Position numbers and translations under genes: made by a program. Below are positions 49,841-58,930 of a DNA stretch of 64,000 nucleotides, in pieces. Origin of the DNA: Anaerozeibacter quisquiliarum (lineage in GTDB: Bacteria; Bacillota; Clostridia; Christensenellales; Aristaeellaceae); the NCBI GenBank assembly GCA_051162045.1, contig JBISDI010000005.1. One strand, 5' to 3'. The first letter of the stretch is position 1. Each line of letters begins with the position of its first letter. A model generated the notes under the pieces. That model searched no databases and was not told the DNA's origin. It saw only the letters and a program-made list of their open reading frames with translations.

Positions 49841-51544
49841 TTGTTCACCGCCGTCGTCATGGTCATTCAGCTCGCGGTTACCGTCATCGTGGGCGTATAC
49901 TTCTATCGCCAGATCAAGATCCAGGAACCTAAGGACGGCGAGCGAAGCGCGCGGCCCGCGGCCTCGCGCGAGATGGATAAGCTCAATCGCCTTCGGCGCA
50001 TCCGGCTGAGCGAGCCGCTTTCCGAGCGCGTGCGCCCGACCGAGCTTTGCCACATCGTCGGCCAGCAGGAGGGCGTCAGGGCGCTCAAGGCCATCCTGTG
50101 CGGTCCCAACCCGCAGCACGTGATCGTGTACGGCCCGCCGGGCGTCGGCAAGACTTGCGCCGCGCGGCTGGTGCTCGAGGCGGCCAAGCAGGCGCCCGGC
50201 ACGCCGTTTGCGCCCGATGCGCCGTTCATCGAGATGGACGCCACCTGCGTGCGGTTTGACGAGCGCGCGATCGCCGACCCGCTGCTGGGCAGCGTACACG
50301 ATCCGATCTACCAGGGCGCGGGCCCGCTGGGCGTCAACGGCGTGCCCCAGCCCAAGGAGGGCGCGGTCACGCGCGCGCACGGAGGCGTGCTGTTCTTGGA
50401 CGAGATCGGCGAGCTGCACCCAATCCAGATGAACAAGCTGCTCAAGGTGCTCGAGGACCGGAAGGTGCGCTTCGAGTCGGCCTACTACGACCCGGACGAT
50501 ACGCGCACGCCGCGCCACATCCACGAAATCTTCCAGCATGGGCTGCCCGCCGACTTCCGGCTGGTGGGCGCGACCACGCGTTCGCCCGAGGACCTGCCCC
50601 CGGCGCTGCGCTCGCGCTGCATGGAGGTGTTTTTCCGGTCGCTTGAACCCGACGAGCTCAAGGCGATCGCGCTGGGCGCGGCACACCGGACCGGGCAGCC
50701 GCTGAGCGAGGCGGAGGCGATGCTGATCGGGCGGCACAGCGCGAGCGGGCGCGACGCGGTCAACATGGTGCAGATGGCCGCGGGCGTGGCGCGCGGCGAG
50801 GGCCGATCCGCCATCGCCCGCGCCGACGTCGAGTGGGTGATCGAGAGCGGTCACTACGCGGCGCGCCCGGAGATAGGCCGCGCGCACTCGCCCGAGCCCG
50901 GCCGGGTCAACGCGCTGGCGGTGCACGGCGCACATCAGGGTGTGGTGATGGAGCTCGAAGCGGTGGCGCGGCCCGGACGGGGCCGGTTTACGGTGACCGG
51001 CATCGTAGACAGCGAGCAGCTTGGCGGGCGCGGCGCGCAAAAGATCACGCGCACCTCGACGGCGCGCGCGGCGTTTCTGAACGTACTGACGACGTTGCGC
51101 GCCATGGGCGAGCCGGTGGACGACTACGACATCCACCTGAACTTCCCGGGCGGCACGCCGGTCGACGGCCCCTCGGCCGGCGCGGCGATGGCGGTGGCCT
51201 GCTACTCGGCCATTCGCGGCGTCGCGGTACGGGGCGACCTGGCGCTGACCGGCGAACTGTCGGTCATGGGCAGGGTGCTGCCGGTGGGCGGCGTGACCGA
51301 GAAGATCCAGGCCGCGGTCAAAGCGGGCATGAAGACGGTGCTCATCCCCGAGGACAACGCTCTGGAGCGTTACGGGGCGATGGACATCGAGGTAGTGGCC
51401 GTGCGTACGATCGGCGAGGTGTTCGCGCGCGCGATCGGCGACGCCGAGGGCGAGCGCCCGGCCACAGCCGCCGCGCCGGCGCTGGCGGCGGAGGGGTTGG
51501 GGGTCTTTTCAACGGCGGTGGAAAAAGCGCCTTCGATTGGGTGA
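49841..51544 (+). CDS. lonB: Membrane-linked Lon-type protease LonB
   Basis: An ATP-dependent protease of about 567 residues, the form linked to sporulation in Bacillus. One N-terminal membrane helix (about 2-20), AAA+ domain with Walker A GPPGVGKTCAAR and Walker B VLFLDEIGELH, and a C-terminal Lon protease domain with catalytic Ser in DGPSAGAAMA and Lys in GGVTEKIQAAVKAG. The start is read as TTG 49841, six bases after GGGAGGG; the ATG at 49826 lies inside a hairpin and lacks its own site. The tail after residue 545 is Ala-rich. Confidence 0.92.
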   Translation: MFTAVVMVIQLAVTVIVGVYFYRQIKIQEPKDGERSARPAASREMDKLNRLRRIRLSEPLSERVRPTELCHIVGQQEGVRALKAILCGPNPQHVIVYGPPGVGKTCAARLVLEAAKQAPGTPFAPDAPFIEMDATCVRFDERAIADPLLGSVHDPIYQGAGPLGVNGVPQPKEGAVTRAHGGVLFLDEIGELHPIQMNKLLKVLEDRKVRFESAYYDPDDTRTPRHIHEIFQHGLPADFRLVGATTRSPEDLPPALRSRCMEVFFRSLEPDELKAIALGAAHRTGQPLSEAEAMLIGRHSASGRDAVNMVQMAAGVARGEGRSAIARADVEWVIESGHYAARPEIGRAHSPEPGRVNALAVHGAHQGVVMELEAVARPGRGRFTVTGIVDSEQLGGRGAQKITRTSTARAAFLNVLTTLRAMGEPVDDYDIHLNFPGGTPVDGPSAGAAMAVACYSAIRGVAVRGDLALTGELSVMGRVLPVGGVTEKIQAAVKAGMKTVLIPEDNALERYGAMDIEVVAVRTIGEVFARAIGDAEGERPATAAAPALAAEGLGVFSTAVEKAPSIG

Positions 51545-51554
51545 GGGGCGGCGT

Positions 51555-52067
51555 TCATTGCGTCAGGCTTGCCAGGAAATCTTCCACCTGCGCGGGCGTC
51601 AAGCCTACGCCCTCGACCGCGTCGAGGCGCAACGCACCCGCGACAAAGGCGGGCACCGCCCACACGCCGCGGTCTTGAAAGGCGTGCCGGTTGGCCCTAA
51701 GCCGGGCGTCTTCGTAGCGGCGCGTGGACAGCGCCTGCTCGAGCGCTTCCGGGTCCGCGCCCGCGGCGGCGGCGCAGAGCTTGAGCACGCCCGGGTCGTT
51801 CGCCGAACGGCCCGAATCGGACACGGCGCGCAGCATGTGCTCGATGAACGAGCGCTCGTCGCCGCCATGCTCGCGCACGAACAGCGCAGCCTCGACCGCC
51901 CGGTCGGCATGCGTGCCGTAGCCCGGCTCCTCCTCGACGGGGTGCGCCTCGATCGGCCGCCACAGCGTCCGCGCGTCCGGGTATTGCTTAAGCAAGTCCT
52001 TCAAATCGTTTAGCACCCTATGGCAAAAGGGGCAGCTGAAGTCAAAAAATACCTCAAAATCGGCCAT
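51555..52067 (-). CDS. DsbA-family (FrnE-like) oxidoreductase
   Basis: A 170-residue thioredoxin-fold protein of the DsbA/2-hydroxychromene isomerase group. The active site is CPFC at residues 11-14 (FEVFFDFSCPFCHRV), the insert is helical, and the cis-Pro loop is VWAVPAFVAG. No signal peptide, so it acts in the cytosol; the target is unknown. ATG at 52067 with GGGAGG eight bases upstream. Convergent with lonB; the two gene ends are ten bases apart. Confidence 0.88.
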   Translation of the reverse strand: MADFEVFFDFSCPFCHRVLNDLKDLLKQYPDARTLWRPIEAHPVEEEPGYGTHADRAVEAALFVREHGGDERSFIEHMLRAVSDSGRSANDPGVLKLCAAAAGADPEALEQALSTRRYEDARLRANRHAFQDRGVWAVPAFVAGALRLDAVEGVGLTPAQVEDFLASLTQ

Positions 52068-52211
52068 TATAAGAGCCTCCCTCATGGACGCCGCACGCAT
52101 TTACGCGCGGCTTGCTTCATATACATTTCATTATAACCACCGGTGGGGCGACGCAAACGCGCCGCGCATACGCGGCCCGGTCGGCCGCCGGCGAAAATGG
52201 CAAGCCCCGCA

Positions 52212-52241
52212 TTGACAAATCGCGCATAATGCGCTTATAAT
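52212..52241 (+). promoter_or_regulatory. Promoter of the gntP-type/glycerate kinase operon
   Basis: TTGACA (52212-52217), 18-base spacer, TATAAT (52236-52241), 40 bases before the start codon. Confidence 0.82.
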
Positions 52242-52280
52242 AAATATGGCGTTAAGATAATATGTAGGAGGTGCCCGCAC

Positions 52281-53648
52281 ATGACAGGTATACCCCTCAT
52301 CATCGCGTTCGTCATCCTCGTCATCCTCATGATCGTGGCGATTTCGAAGTGGAAGATCCATCCGTTCGTTTCGATCATGAGCGTTTCCCTGCTCTTGGCG
52401 CTGATTGCCGGCATCGACATCACGACGATTGCCGATGTGATCGGCGCGGGCTTCAGTTCGACATTCACATCGATCGGCATCGTCATCATCTTGGGCGCGC
52501 TGGTCGGCGTCTTGCTCGAGAAGACGGGCGCGGCCATCAAGATGGCGGAGTGCGTCGTCAGGTTGGTCGGCAAGAAGCATCCCGAAGCCGCGATGATCAT
52601 CATGGGCTGGATCGTATCGGTTCCGGTGTTTTGCGACAGCGGCTTCGTCATCCTGAACCCGATTCGCAAGGCGCTGGTCAGCCGCACCATGAAATCGTCG
52701 GTCGCCTCCACGGTGGCGCTGTCGATGGGCCTGTACATTTCGCACTGCTTTATCCCGCCGACGCCCGGCCCGATCGCGGCCGCGAACACGCTGTTCGGCG
52801 AAGGTGGCCTGGGCACCGACGTCAACCTGCTGCTGGTCATGGGCATCGGCACGCTCTGCTCGATCCTGCCCATGATCGCCGGCTATTTCTACGCGCTGTT
52901 CATCGGCAAAAAGGTCAAGGCCGCCGACGAGCCCACCAACGCCGAGGCCATCGGCAAGAGCTACGAGGAACTGGTGGCCGGCTACGGCAGGCTGCCCGGC
53001 GGTTTTGCGGCCTTCTCGCCGATCGTCGTGCCGATCGTGCTGATGGCCCTGGCGAGCGCCCTTGGCATGGCCGGCCTGAACGTGCCGCTGTTCACCTTTT
53101 TGGGTAAGCCGATCATCGCGCTGGCGGTGGGCGTGATCCTGGGCGTGATCCTGCTCGCGCAGGCGGGCAAACTCGGCGGGTTCTACGACCTCACCGACGA
53201 CACGCTCAGGACCGTGGGCCCGATCCTGTTCGTCACCGCGGCGGGCGGCGTGCTTGGCAAGGTGATCGCCTCCACGACCATGGTCGACTACATCAAGGCC
53301 AACGCCGCCGCTTTGAGCTCGATGGGTCTCCTGTTCCCGTTCCTGCTCGCGGCCATCCTCAAGACGGCGCAGGGCAGTTCCACCGTGGCCATCACCACCA
53401 CGGCGGGCATCGTCGCTCCGCTCATGACCAACCTCGGCTTCGTTACGCCGCTGCACGCGGCACTGCTCGTCGTGGCGATCGGCGCGGGTTCCATGACGGT
53501 GTCGCACGCCAACGACAGCTACTTCTGGGTCGTCACCAACTTTGGCGGGATGAAGCCGCAGGACGGATACAAGACGCAGACGGCGGGCACGCTGGTCATT
53601 GGCATCGCGGCCATCATCAACGTGCTGATCGTCTCGGCGATCTTCTAG
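52281..53648 (+). CDS. GntP-family gluconate/organic acid permease
   Basis: A 455-residue carrier with about 12 membrane helices, GntP family: HPFVSIMSVSLLLALIAGI, GRLVGVLLEKTGAAIKMAE-type region, IPPTPGPIAAANTLFGEGGLGTD and KTAQGSSTVAITTTAGIVAPL are characteristic. Family members bring in gluconate, glycerate or related hydroxy acids with protons. The glycerate kinase gene 12 bases downstream makes glycerate the likely substrate here. TAGGAGGTG precedes the ATG. Confidence 0.92.
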   Translation: MTGIPLIIAFVILVILMIVAISKWKIHPFVSIMSVSLLLALIAGIDITTIADVIGAGFSSTFTSIGIVIILGALVGVLLEKTGAAIKMAECVVRLVGKKHPEAAMIIMGWIVSVPVFCDSGFVILNPIRKALVSRTMKSSVASTVALSMGLYISHCFIPPTPGPIAAANTLFGEGGLGTDVNLLLVMGIGTLCSILPMIAGYFYALFIGKKVKAADEPTNAEAIGKSYEELVAGYGRLPGGFAAFSPIVVPIVLMALASALGMAGLNVPLFTFLGKPIIALAVGVILGVILLAQAGKLGGFYDLTDDTLRTVGPILFVTAAGGVLGKVIASTTMVDYIKANAAALSSMGLLFPFLLAAILKTAQGSSTVAITTTAGIVAPLMTNLGFVTPLHAALLVVAIGAGSMTVSHANDSYFWVVTNFGGMKPQDGYKTQTAGTLVIGIAAIINVLIVSAIF

Positions 53649-53660
53649 AAGGGGCATTGC

Positions 53661-54896
53661 ATGACCATACGAGAGGACGCGCAACGCATCATCGACGACG
53701 CCCTGCGCGACGCCATGCCCGGCGCGGCGGTCAGAGGGGCGCTGGCGCAGATTGACTTCAACGCCGCGGGCAGGCTATTGCTGGTCGCGGTGGGCAAGGC
53801 AGCCTGGGCGATGGCGCGGGAGGCGTCCGTCCTGCTGGGGGATCAAATCGACGAGGGGATCGTCATTACCAAGTACGCTCACGCCAAGGGAGACTTGCCC
53901 CGGCTCCGCATCTTCGAGGCCGGTCATCCGATACCCGACGAAAACGGATTTGCCGCGACGGCGCAGGCGACCCAAATGGTGAAGGGGCTGCGCCCGGAGG
54001 ACAGCGTGCTGTTCCTGCTGTCGGGCGGCGGTTCGGCGCTGTTTGAGCAGCCGCTGATCCCGGCGCGGGAACTGACCGACATCACGCAGCAGTTGCTGGC
54101 CTGCGGCGCGGACATCGTCGAGATGAACACCATCCGCAAGCGGCTGTCGGCGGTGAAGGGCGGGCGATTCGCGCAGATGTGCGCGCCGGCGCATGTGTAC
54201 GCCGTCGTGCTCAGCGACATCATCGGCGATCCGCTGGACATGATCGCGTCGGGACCCGCCTACCCGGATCTTTCGACCGCCGAGCAGGCTGTGAGCATTC
54301 AGGCGAAATACAATCTGCGCATGTCCGATGAAGCGCAGCGTCTGCTGCGCAGCGAGATGCCCAAGGCGCTGCCCAACGTCACGACCAACGTAGCCGGAAG
54401 CGTGAAGCAATTGTGTGCCACGGCCGAGCGTACGTGCCGTGAACTTGAGTATGAGCCGATCGTGCTCACCGACTGCCTTACATGCGAAGCGCGCGAAGCG
54501 GGACGCTTCCTCGCCGCCATTGCGCGCACGCACCAGAACGAAGCGCGGTCCGTCGCCTACCTGGCGGGCGGAGAGACCGTCGTGCGCCTCACCGGGCGGG
54601 GCAAGGGCGGGCGCAATCAGGAAATCGCGCTCGCCGCCGCCGAGGGCATCGCGGGGTGTCGGGACACCTGCGCGTTTTCCTTTGGCTCCGACGGGACGGA
54701 CGGCCCGACCGACGCCGCGGGCGGCTATGCCGACGGCGAGACGGCGAAGCGGCTTGAGCGCGCGGGCGTGGATATCTGGGCGTCTTTATCGGACAACGAC
54801 GCCTACCACGCGCTCAAAACATGCGACGGCCTGATCGTCACCGGACCGACCGGCACCAATGTCAACGATCTATCTGTGATCCTAATCAGGCGATGA
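53661..54896 (+). CDS. Glycerate 2-kinase (DUF4147/MOFRL type)
   Basis: A 411-residue kinase that phosphorylates glycerate, usually to 2-phosphoglycerate. N-terminal DUF4147 domain with LLVAVGKAAWAMA, AGHPIPDENGF, LFLLSGGGSALFEQP and TIRKRLSAVKGGRFA; C-terminal MOFRL domain (about 300-405) with GRGKGGRNQEIALAAA and FGSDGTDGPTDAAGGY. The active-site pieces are intact. The permease gene upstream supplies the substrate. Some relatives were named hydroxypyruvate reductase in error. Followed by a hairpin. Confidence 0.92.
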   Translation: MTIREDAQRIIDDALRDAMPGAAVRGALAQIDFNAAGRLLLVAVGKAAWAMAREASVLLGDQIDEGIVITKYAHAKGDLPRLRIFEAGHPIPDENGFAATAQATQMVKGLRPEDSVLFLLSGGGSALFEQPLIPARELTDITQQLLACGADIVEMNTIRKRLSAVKGGRFAQMCAPAHVYAVVLSDIIGDPLDMIASGPAYPDLSTAEQAVSIQAKYNLRMSDEAQRLLRSEMPKALPNVTTNVAGSVKQLCATAERTCRELEYEPIVLTDCLTCEAREAGRFLAAIARTHQNEARSVAYLAGGETVVRLTGRGKGGRNQEIALAAAEGIAGCRDTCAFSFGSDGTDGPTDAAGGYADGETAKRLERAGVDIWASLSDNDAYHALKTCDGLIVTGPTGTNVNDLSVILIRR

Positions 54897-54902
54897 GCGA
54901 TC

Positions 54903-54939
54903 GCGGGGCTGTAGCGCTATGGAAAGTGCTGCAGCCCCG
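54903..54939. terminator. Hairpin between the glycerate kinase and DUF368 genes
   Basis: CGGGGCTGTAGC (54903-54914) pairs with GCTGCAGCCCCG (54928-54939), with one G-U pair. Placed between convergent genes, so probably a shared terminator, although no T-run follows on the plus strand. Confidence 0.6.
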
Positions 54940-54946
54940 TGAATTG

Positions 54947-55780
54947 TCAGTCCGCCGGCCTCAGCCGCGCCCCCAGATGCGCCATGAACAGCGCCACCGC
55001 GCCGCCCAGCGCGAAGCACAGCAGGTTGACGAGCGGCGCGCTTTGGGCGTTGCCCAGCGGGATGATGCCTACGCTCGAGGCCAACACCAGGCCCAGAATC
55101 AGGTGCATGGCGACGCCGTAGGCGCGCGCGAGCAGCCGCTCGAACAGCTTGGCCAGCGCGGCGACGGTGAGCGTAAGTCCCAGCGCCATCGGCAGGATAA
55201 TGGGCATCGACAGACTGCCGATGCCCGCGGCCATCGGCTGGTACAGCCCGAGGAAGATGAAGATCGAAGAGGGGCTCATGCCGGGCACGATCAGCCCGAT
55301 CGCCCACAGCGCGCCGCACAGCACCCACCACCAGAAGTTCGGCGTCACGTCAATCGTGCCCGCCATGCGCAGCGCGAACATCAGCACCGTCAGAAAGACG
55401 AAGCTCAGCGCAAAGGCGATCCATGCGGCCGGCGGCCGGCCTTCGCGCCCCGCGGTTTTGAACAGCGCCGGCAGCGTGCCCGCGATCAGCCCCAGGAACA
55501 GCCAGATCATCGGCTCGGGCGAGGCGCGGAACAGGAAGTCCACGACGCGCGACAGAGCGATCACGCCGAGCGCGAACCCGATCACGATGGGCAGGAAGAA
55601 GACGAAGTTCTCCTTGAACGCCCGGAAAGGGTGGGCCAGGAAGGCCATCACCGGCTCATAGATGCCCAGCACCACGGCGAGTACGCCGCCGCTGATGCCC
55701 GGCAGGATCGCGCCCGTGCCGATCAGCGCGCCCTTAAGCGCACCTGTCAGCGGGTGAAGCCATGTCTTTTTCATCTTCAT
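54947..55780 (-). CDS. DUF368 membrane protein
   Basis: A 277-residue protein with eight or so membrane helices. Both DUF368 repeats are seen: GALIGTGAILPGISGGVLAVVLGIYEP near the start and AIGLIVPGMSPSSIFIFLGLYQPM in the second half, the PG(I/M)S motif being the hallmark. DUF368 proteins have been linked to recycling of undecaprenyl phosphate across the membrane (PopT/UptA-type flippases include DUF368), which fits cell wall lipid cycling. ATG 55780 has GGGGG six bases upstream; the longer frame lacks a site. Confidence 0.9.
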   Translation of the reverse strand: MKMKKTWLHPLTGALKGALIGTGAILPGISGGVLAVVLGIYEPVMAFLAHPFRAFKENFVFFLPIVIGFALGVIALSRVVDFLFRASPEPMIWLFLGLIAGTLPALFKTAGREGRPPAAWIAFALSFVFLTVLMFALRMAGTIDVTPNFWWWVLCGALWAIGLIVPGMSPSSIFIFLGLYQPMAAGIGSLSMPIILPMALGLTLTVAALAKLFERLLARAYGVAMHLILGLVLASSVGIIPLGNAQSAPLVNLLCFALGGAVALFMAHLGARLRPAD

Positions 55781-55910
55781 AAACATCCCCCATGAATTGT
55801 GTTTATCTTTGAGACGGGCAATATCGTCCAAGAAATGCTCGCCCGATCCCGGCGCCGCCCTCTCAATTCGCAATGGCCGCCCCGCGCGGTTGGCGCGGCC
55901 GCTCGCGTGA

Positions 55911-57209
55911 CTATTTTGCGGGCAGCGTTACGGTGAAGCGCGCGCCCTCGCCGGGCGCGGAGACGAGCTCGATCCGGCCCTGGCAGATGTCCACGATGCG
56001 CTTGACCAGCGACAGCCCCAGCCCGTTGCCGCCCATGTGGTGGCTTGGGTCCGCTTGGTAGAACTTTTCAAAGATGCGCGCCTGGTCGGCCTCGTCGATG
56101 CCGATGCCGTCGTCCTCCACCGTCACGCGGGCCTCGCCGCCCTTGCGGGTCAGCGTAAGCCGGATGTGCCCGCCCGGCGGCGTGAACTTGGTGGCGTTGC
56201 CCAGCAAGTTGTCCCACACCTGCATGAGCAGCATTTCGTCGGCCTCGATCGACACCTTGTGAAGCTCGACCATGAGGTTTTGTTCCTTGCGCTCGATCGC
56301 CGGGTGCAGCGCGGTCGCGCAGCGGCGCAGCTGCTCGTCGAGCTTGAACTTCTCGCCCGAGCGCACGGGCGGGTGGCTCTCGAGCCGGGTGAGCTTGAGC
56401 AGATTGTCGGACAGCGAGCTCAGCCGCGCGCTCTCCGACGCGATCACTTGGGCGTACTCGCGGCGCTCTTCGTCGGTGATCCCCTCGCAGGTCAGCAGCC
56501 GCGCGTAGCCGCTGATCGAGCCCACCGGCGTCTTGAGCTCGTGCGACAGGCTGGAGGTGAAGTCGCGCCGCAGGTATTCGACCGACTTGAGCTCGTGCGC
56601 CATCCGGTTGAAGTTGCTCGCCAGCTCCGCGACCTCCTTGATGCCGCCCGCAAACAGCGGCAGCTGCGTGTCCACGCTGATGTCGAAGTTGCCCTTGGCC
56701 ACCTGCCGCGTGGCCTCGGTCAGGTTGACGATCGGCTGGGCGACGCGCCGCGACAGCGCGTACACCACCAGGAAGCCGATCAGGATCAGCAGCAGGTTGC
56801 CCAGCAGGCTCCTGAGCAGCGCCGTGACCAGCAGCATGTTGGCCGGGTAGGCCTCGACCGCCATCAGCGCGCCCGACAGCGTGAAGTACAGGCTCTTGTT
56901 CATGAAGTGCCCGGTCACCCACCGCCCGCGTTCCTTAAGTTGCGCGCGCCCGGCGTCGTCGACCAGCGCCCAGTCGCCCGGGTGCAGCCGGTAGTCGGCG
57001 GAGGACAGCGCCTGCGCGACCTCCTCGGGCGAAAGATCGGTGCGCGAGGCCAGCTCCACCGCGGTGGCGGCCAGCTTCCGCTGGCTGGACAGCAGCTCGC
57101 CGTCCACAAAGCCCGCGCACATGAGCGCCATGAACGCGCTGGACAGCAGCAGCGACAACAACAGCGTCTTGACGAAGTAGCCGATCAATTTGGAGCGCAG
57201 CTTACGCAT
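55911..57209 (-). CDS. Sensor histidine kinase
   Basis: A 432-residue membrane kinase: helix 1 (about 10-33), an extracellular region of about 85 residues, helix 2 (about 125-150), HAMP domain, HisKA domain with the phosphorylated His in SSLSHELKTPVGSISGYARLL, and an ATPase domain with N-box WDNLLGNATKF, DDGIGI and GGNGLGLSLVKRIV. The signal sensed is unknown. It overlaps the response regulator gene upstream by eight bases, so the pair forms one two-component system. Confidence 0.94.
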   Translation of the reverse strand: MRKLRSKLIGYFVKTLLLSLLLSSAFMALMCAGFVDGELLSSQRKLAATAVELASRTDLSPEEVAQALSSADYRLHPGDWALVDDAGRAQLKERGRWVTGHFMNKSLYFTLSGALMAVEAYPANMLLVTALLRSLLGNLLLILIGFLVVYALSRRVAQPIVNLTEATRQVAKGNFDISVDTQLPLFAGGIKEVAELASNFNRMAHELKSVEYLRRDFTSSLSHELKTPVGSISGYARLLTCEGITDEERREYAQVIASESARLSSLSDNLLKLTRLESHPPVRSGEKFKLDEQLRRCATALHPAIERKEQNLMVELHKVSIEADEMLLMQVWDNLLGNATKFTPPGGHIRLTLTRKGGEARVTVEDDGIGIDEADQARIFEKFYQADPSHHMGGNGLGLSLVKRIVDICQGRIELVSAPGEGARFTVTLPAK

Positions 57210-57879
57210 TGTCCACCTCGCAGCGGTAGCCGAGCCCGCGCACCGTCACGATCGAAAAATCCGTAACGCCCGCAAGCCGCTCCCGCAGCCGCTTGATGTG
57301 CACGTCCACCGTGCGCTCGCCGGTTTCGCAGCTCACGCCCCACACCTCGTCCATCAGCTGCCGCCGCGTCAGCAGCTGCCCCGGATAGGACAGCAGCATG
57401 AACAACAGCGCGAATTCCTTGCGCGGCAGCGTGCGCTTCGCGCCGTCCACGGTCAGCGTCCAGTCGCGGCTGGACAGCACCGTGCGGCCCACCTCGATCC
57501 GATGCTCGCTCTGGATGCCCACGCGCCGCAGCAGCGCCTTGACCCGAAGCCCCATCTCGTCGAGGTCGATCGGCTTCACCATGTAGTCGTCCGCGCCCGC
57601 CCGAAACGCCAGTTGCTTGTCGCCGAACTCGCTCTTGGCCGTCACCATCAGGATCGGCAGCGCGCGGTCGTACTGGCGCAGCGCCTCCACCAATTCGTAA
57701 CCGTCCATGTTCGGCATCATGATGTCGCAGATCGCAAGGTCCAGCTTGCATTCCGCAAGCACCTGAAGCGCCTGCGCGCCGTCGGCCGCCGGACAGGTCT
57801 CGTAGCCGCTCAGCCGCAGGAACGCGCACATCATCCGGCGCTGGTTCGCGTCGTCCTCGGCCACCAAGATGCGGAACAT
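57202..57879 (-). CDS. OmpR-family response regulator
   Basis: A 225-residue two-component regulator. Receiver domain 1-115 with the acidic pair in VAEDD, phospho-acceptor Asp in LAICDIMMPNMDGYE and the conserved Lys in VKPIDLDE; winged-helix DNA-binding domain 130-222 ending VHIKRLRERLAG...VRGLGYRCE. Partner of the sensor kinase downstream. A TATAGT box is present at 57911-57916 on the minus strand. Target genes are unknown. Confidence 0.95.
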   Translation of the reverse strand: MFRILVAEDDANQRRMMCAFLRLSGYETCPAADGAQALQVLAECKLDLAICDIMMPNMDGYELVEALRQYDRALPILMVTAKSEFGDKQLAFRAGADDYMVKPIDLDEMGLRVKALLRRVGIQSEHRIEVGRTVLSSRDWTLTVDGAKRTLPRKEFALLFMLLSYPGQLLTRRQLMDEVWGVSCETGERTVDVHIKRLRERLAGVTDFSIVTVRGLGYRCEVDNA

Positions 57880-58056
57880 GCGCGCCCCCTCCTTCGCCGT
57901 TGTACGGCCATACTATACCAACCGAATGTAAAGGGCGCGTGAAGCCGCGCGTGGCGCGTACCGCCGCGGAAATTAAATTTCGTCTCGCCGGGGTTCATTT
58001 TTTGTTCATATTCGCGGTGTAAGATGCCAGTGGTTATGATGGAGGGGGCTGTGCGC

Positions 58057-58929
58057 ATGACGCGGAACCTGGACTATACCATTGTCGTGGACGCGACCAT
58101 CGACCTGCCGGAGGAGCTTTTCCCGCAGGTACAGGTGATACCCATGCAGGTGCAGATCGGTGCGGACACATTGAGCCATGCCAGCAACTGGAGCGAGCAG
58201 CAAAGCGAGGCGTTCTACGCGCGGCTGCGCGCGGGCGAGCTGCCCAGCACTTCGCAAATCTCGCCCTATGCCTATGAGCAGGCGTTCGAACGGGCGCTCG
58301 AGGGCGGGGGAGACGCGCTCTACCTGGGCCTGTCCTCGGGGCTGAGCGACACGGTCGCCCAGGCGCAGCTGGCCGCGAACGCGGTGGCCGAGCGCTGCCG
58401 CGGGCAGCGGGTTGTGGTGGTGGACAGCCTGAGCGCCACCTACGGCGAGACGCTGATGCTCGAAGCGGCGCTCGACAACCGGGCGCGGGGTATGACGGCG
58501 GAAGAAAACGCGCGCTGGCTGGCCGAGCACAGACATGAATTTGCCACCTGGTTCACGGTGGAGGATCTTATGTACCTGCGCCACGGCGGGCGCATCTCGT
58601 CGGCCGCGGCGCTCTTGGGCAGCGCGCTGCGCATCATGCCGATCCTGCGCATCGACGAGTCGGGCAAGCTGCCGGTGGTCGAGAAGATACAGGGCCGTAA
58701 AAGCGCGATCAAGCAGCTGGTGCGCCGGATGGAGAAGCACATAAGCGCCCACGCGCGCAAGGTCTATGTGATCCACGCCGACGTGCCGGAGGAGGCGGAG
58801 TTGCTGCGCCGCCTCGCGCAGCACGCGCGCCCCGACGCCCAGGTGATCGTCGGCGGCTTGGGCCCGGTGATCGGCGGGCACGTGGGGCCGGGGGTGCTGG
58901 CGTTGGCGTTCCGGGGAAACGGGCGGTAG
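58057..58929 (+). CDS. DegV-family fatty acid-binding protein
   Basis: A 290-residue cytosolic protein with the DegV fold: TIVVDATIDLPEELF, the lipid head-group region STSQISPYAYEQAFERAL, SSGLSDTVAQAQLAA and MYLRHGGRISSAAALLGSALRIMPIL. DegV/FakB proteins hold a fatty acid for phosphorylation by a FakA kinase, not encoded here. ATG 58057 has GGAGGGGG eight bases upstream; the earlier in-frame starts are too close to it or have none. Convergent with the P-type ATPase gene, one base apart. Confidence 0.92.
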   Translation: MTRNLDYTIVVDATIDLPEELFPQVQVIPMQVQIGADTLSHASNWSEQQSEAFYARLRAGELPSTSQISPYAYEQAFERALEGGGDALYLGLSSGLSDTVAQAQLAANAVAERCRGQRVVVVDSLSATYGETLMLEAALDNRARGMTAEENARWLAEHRHEFATWFTVEDLMYLRHGGRISSAAALLGSALRIMPILRIDESGKLPVVEKIQGRKSAIKQLVRRMEKHISAHARKVYVIHADVPEEAELLRRLAQHARPDAQVIVGGLGPVIGGHVGPGVLALAFRGNGR

Positions 58930-58930
58930 T

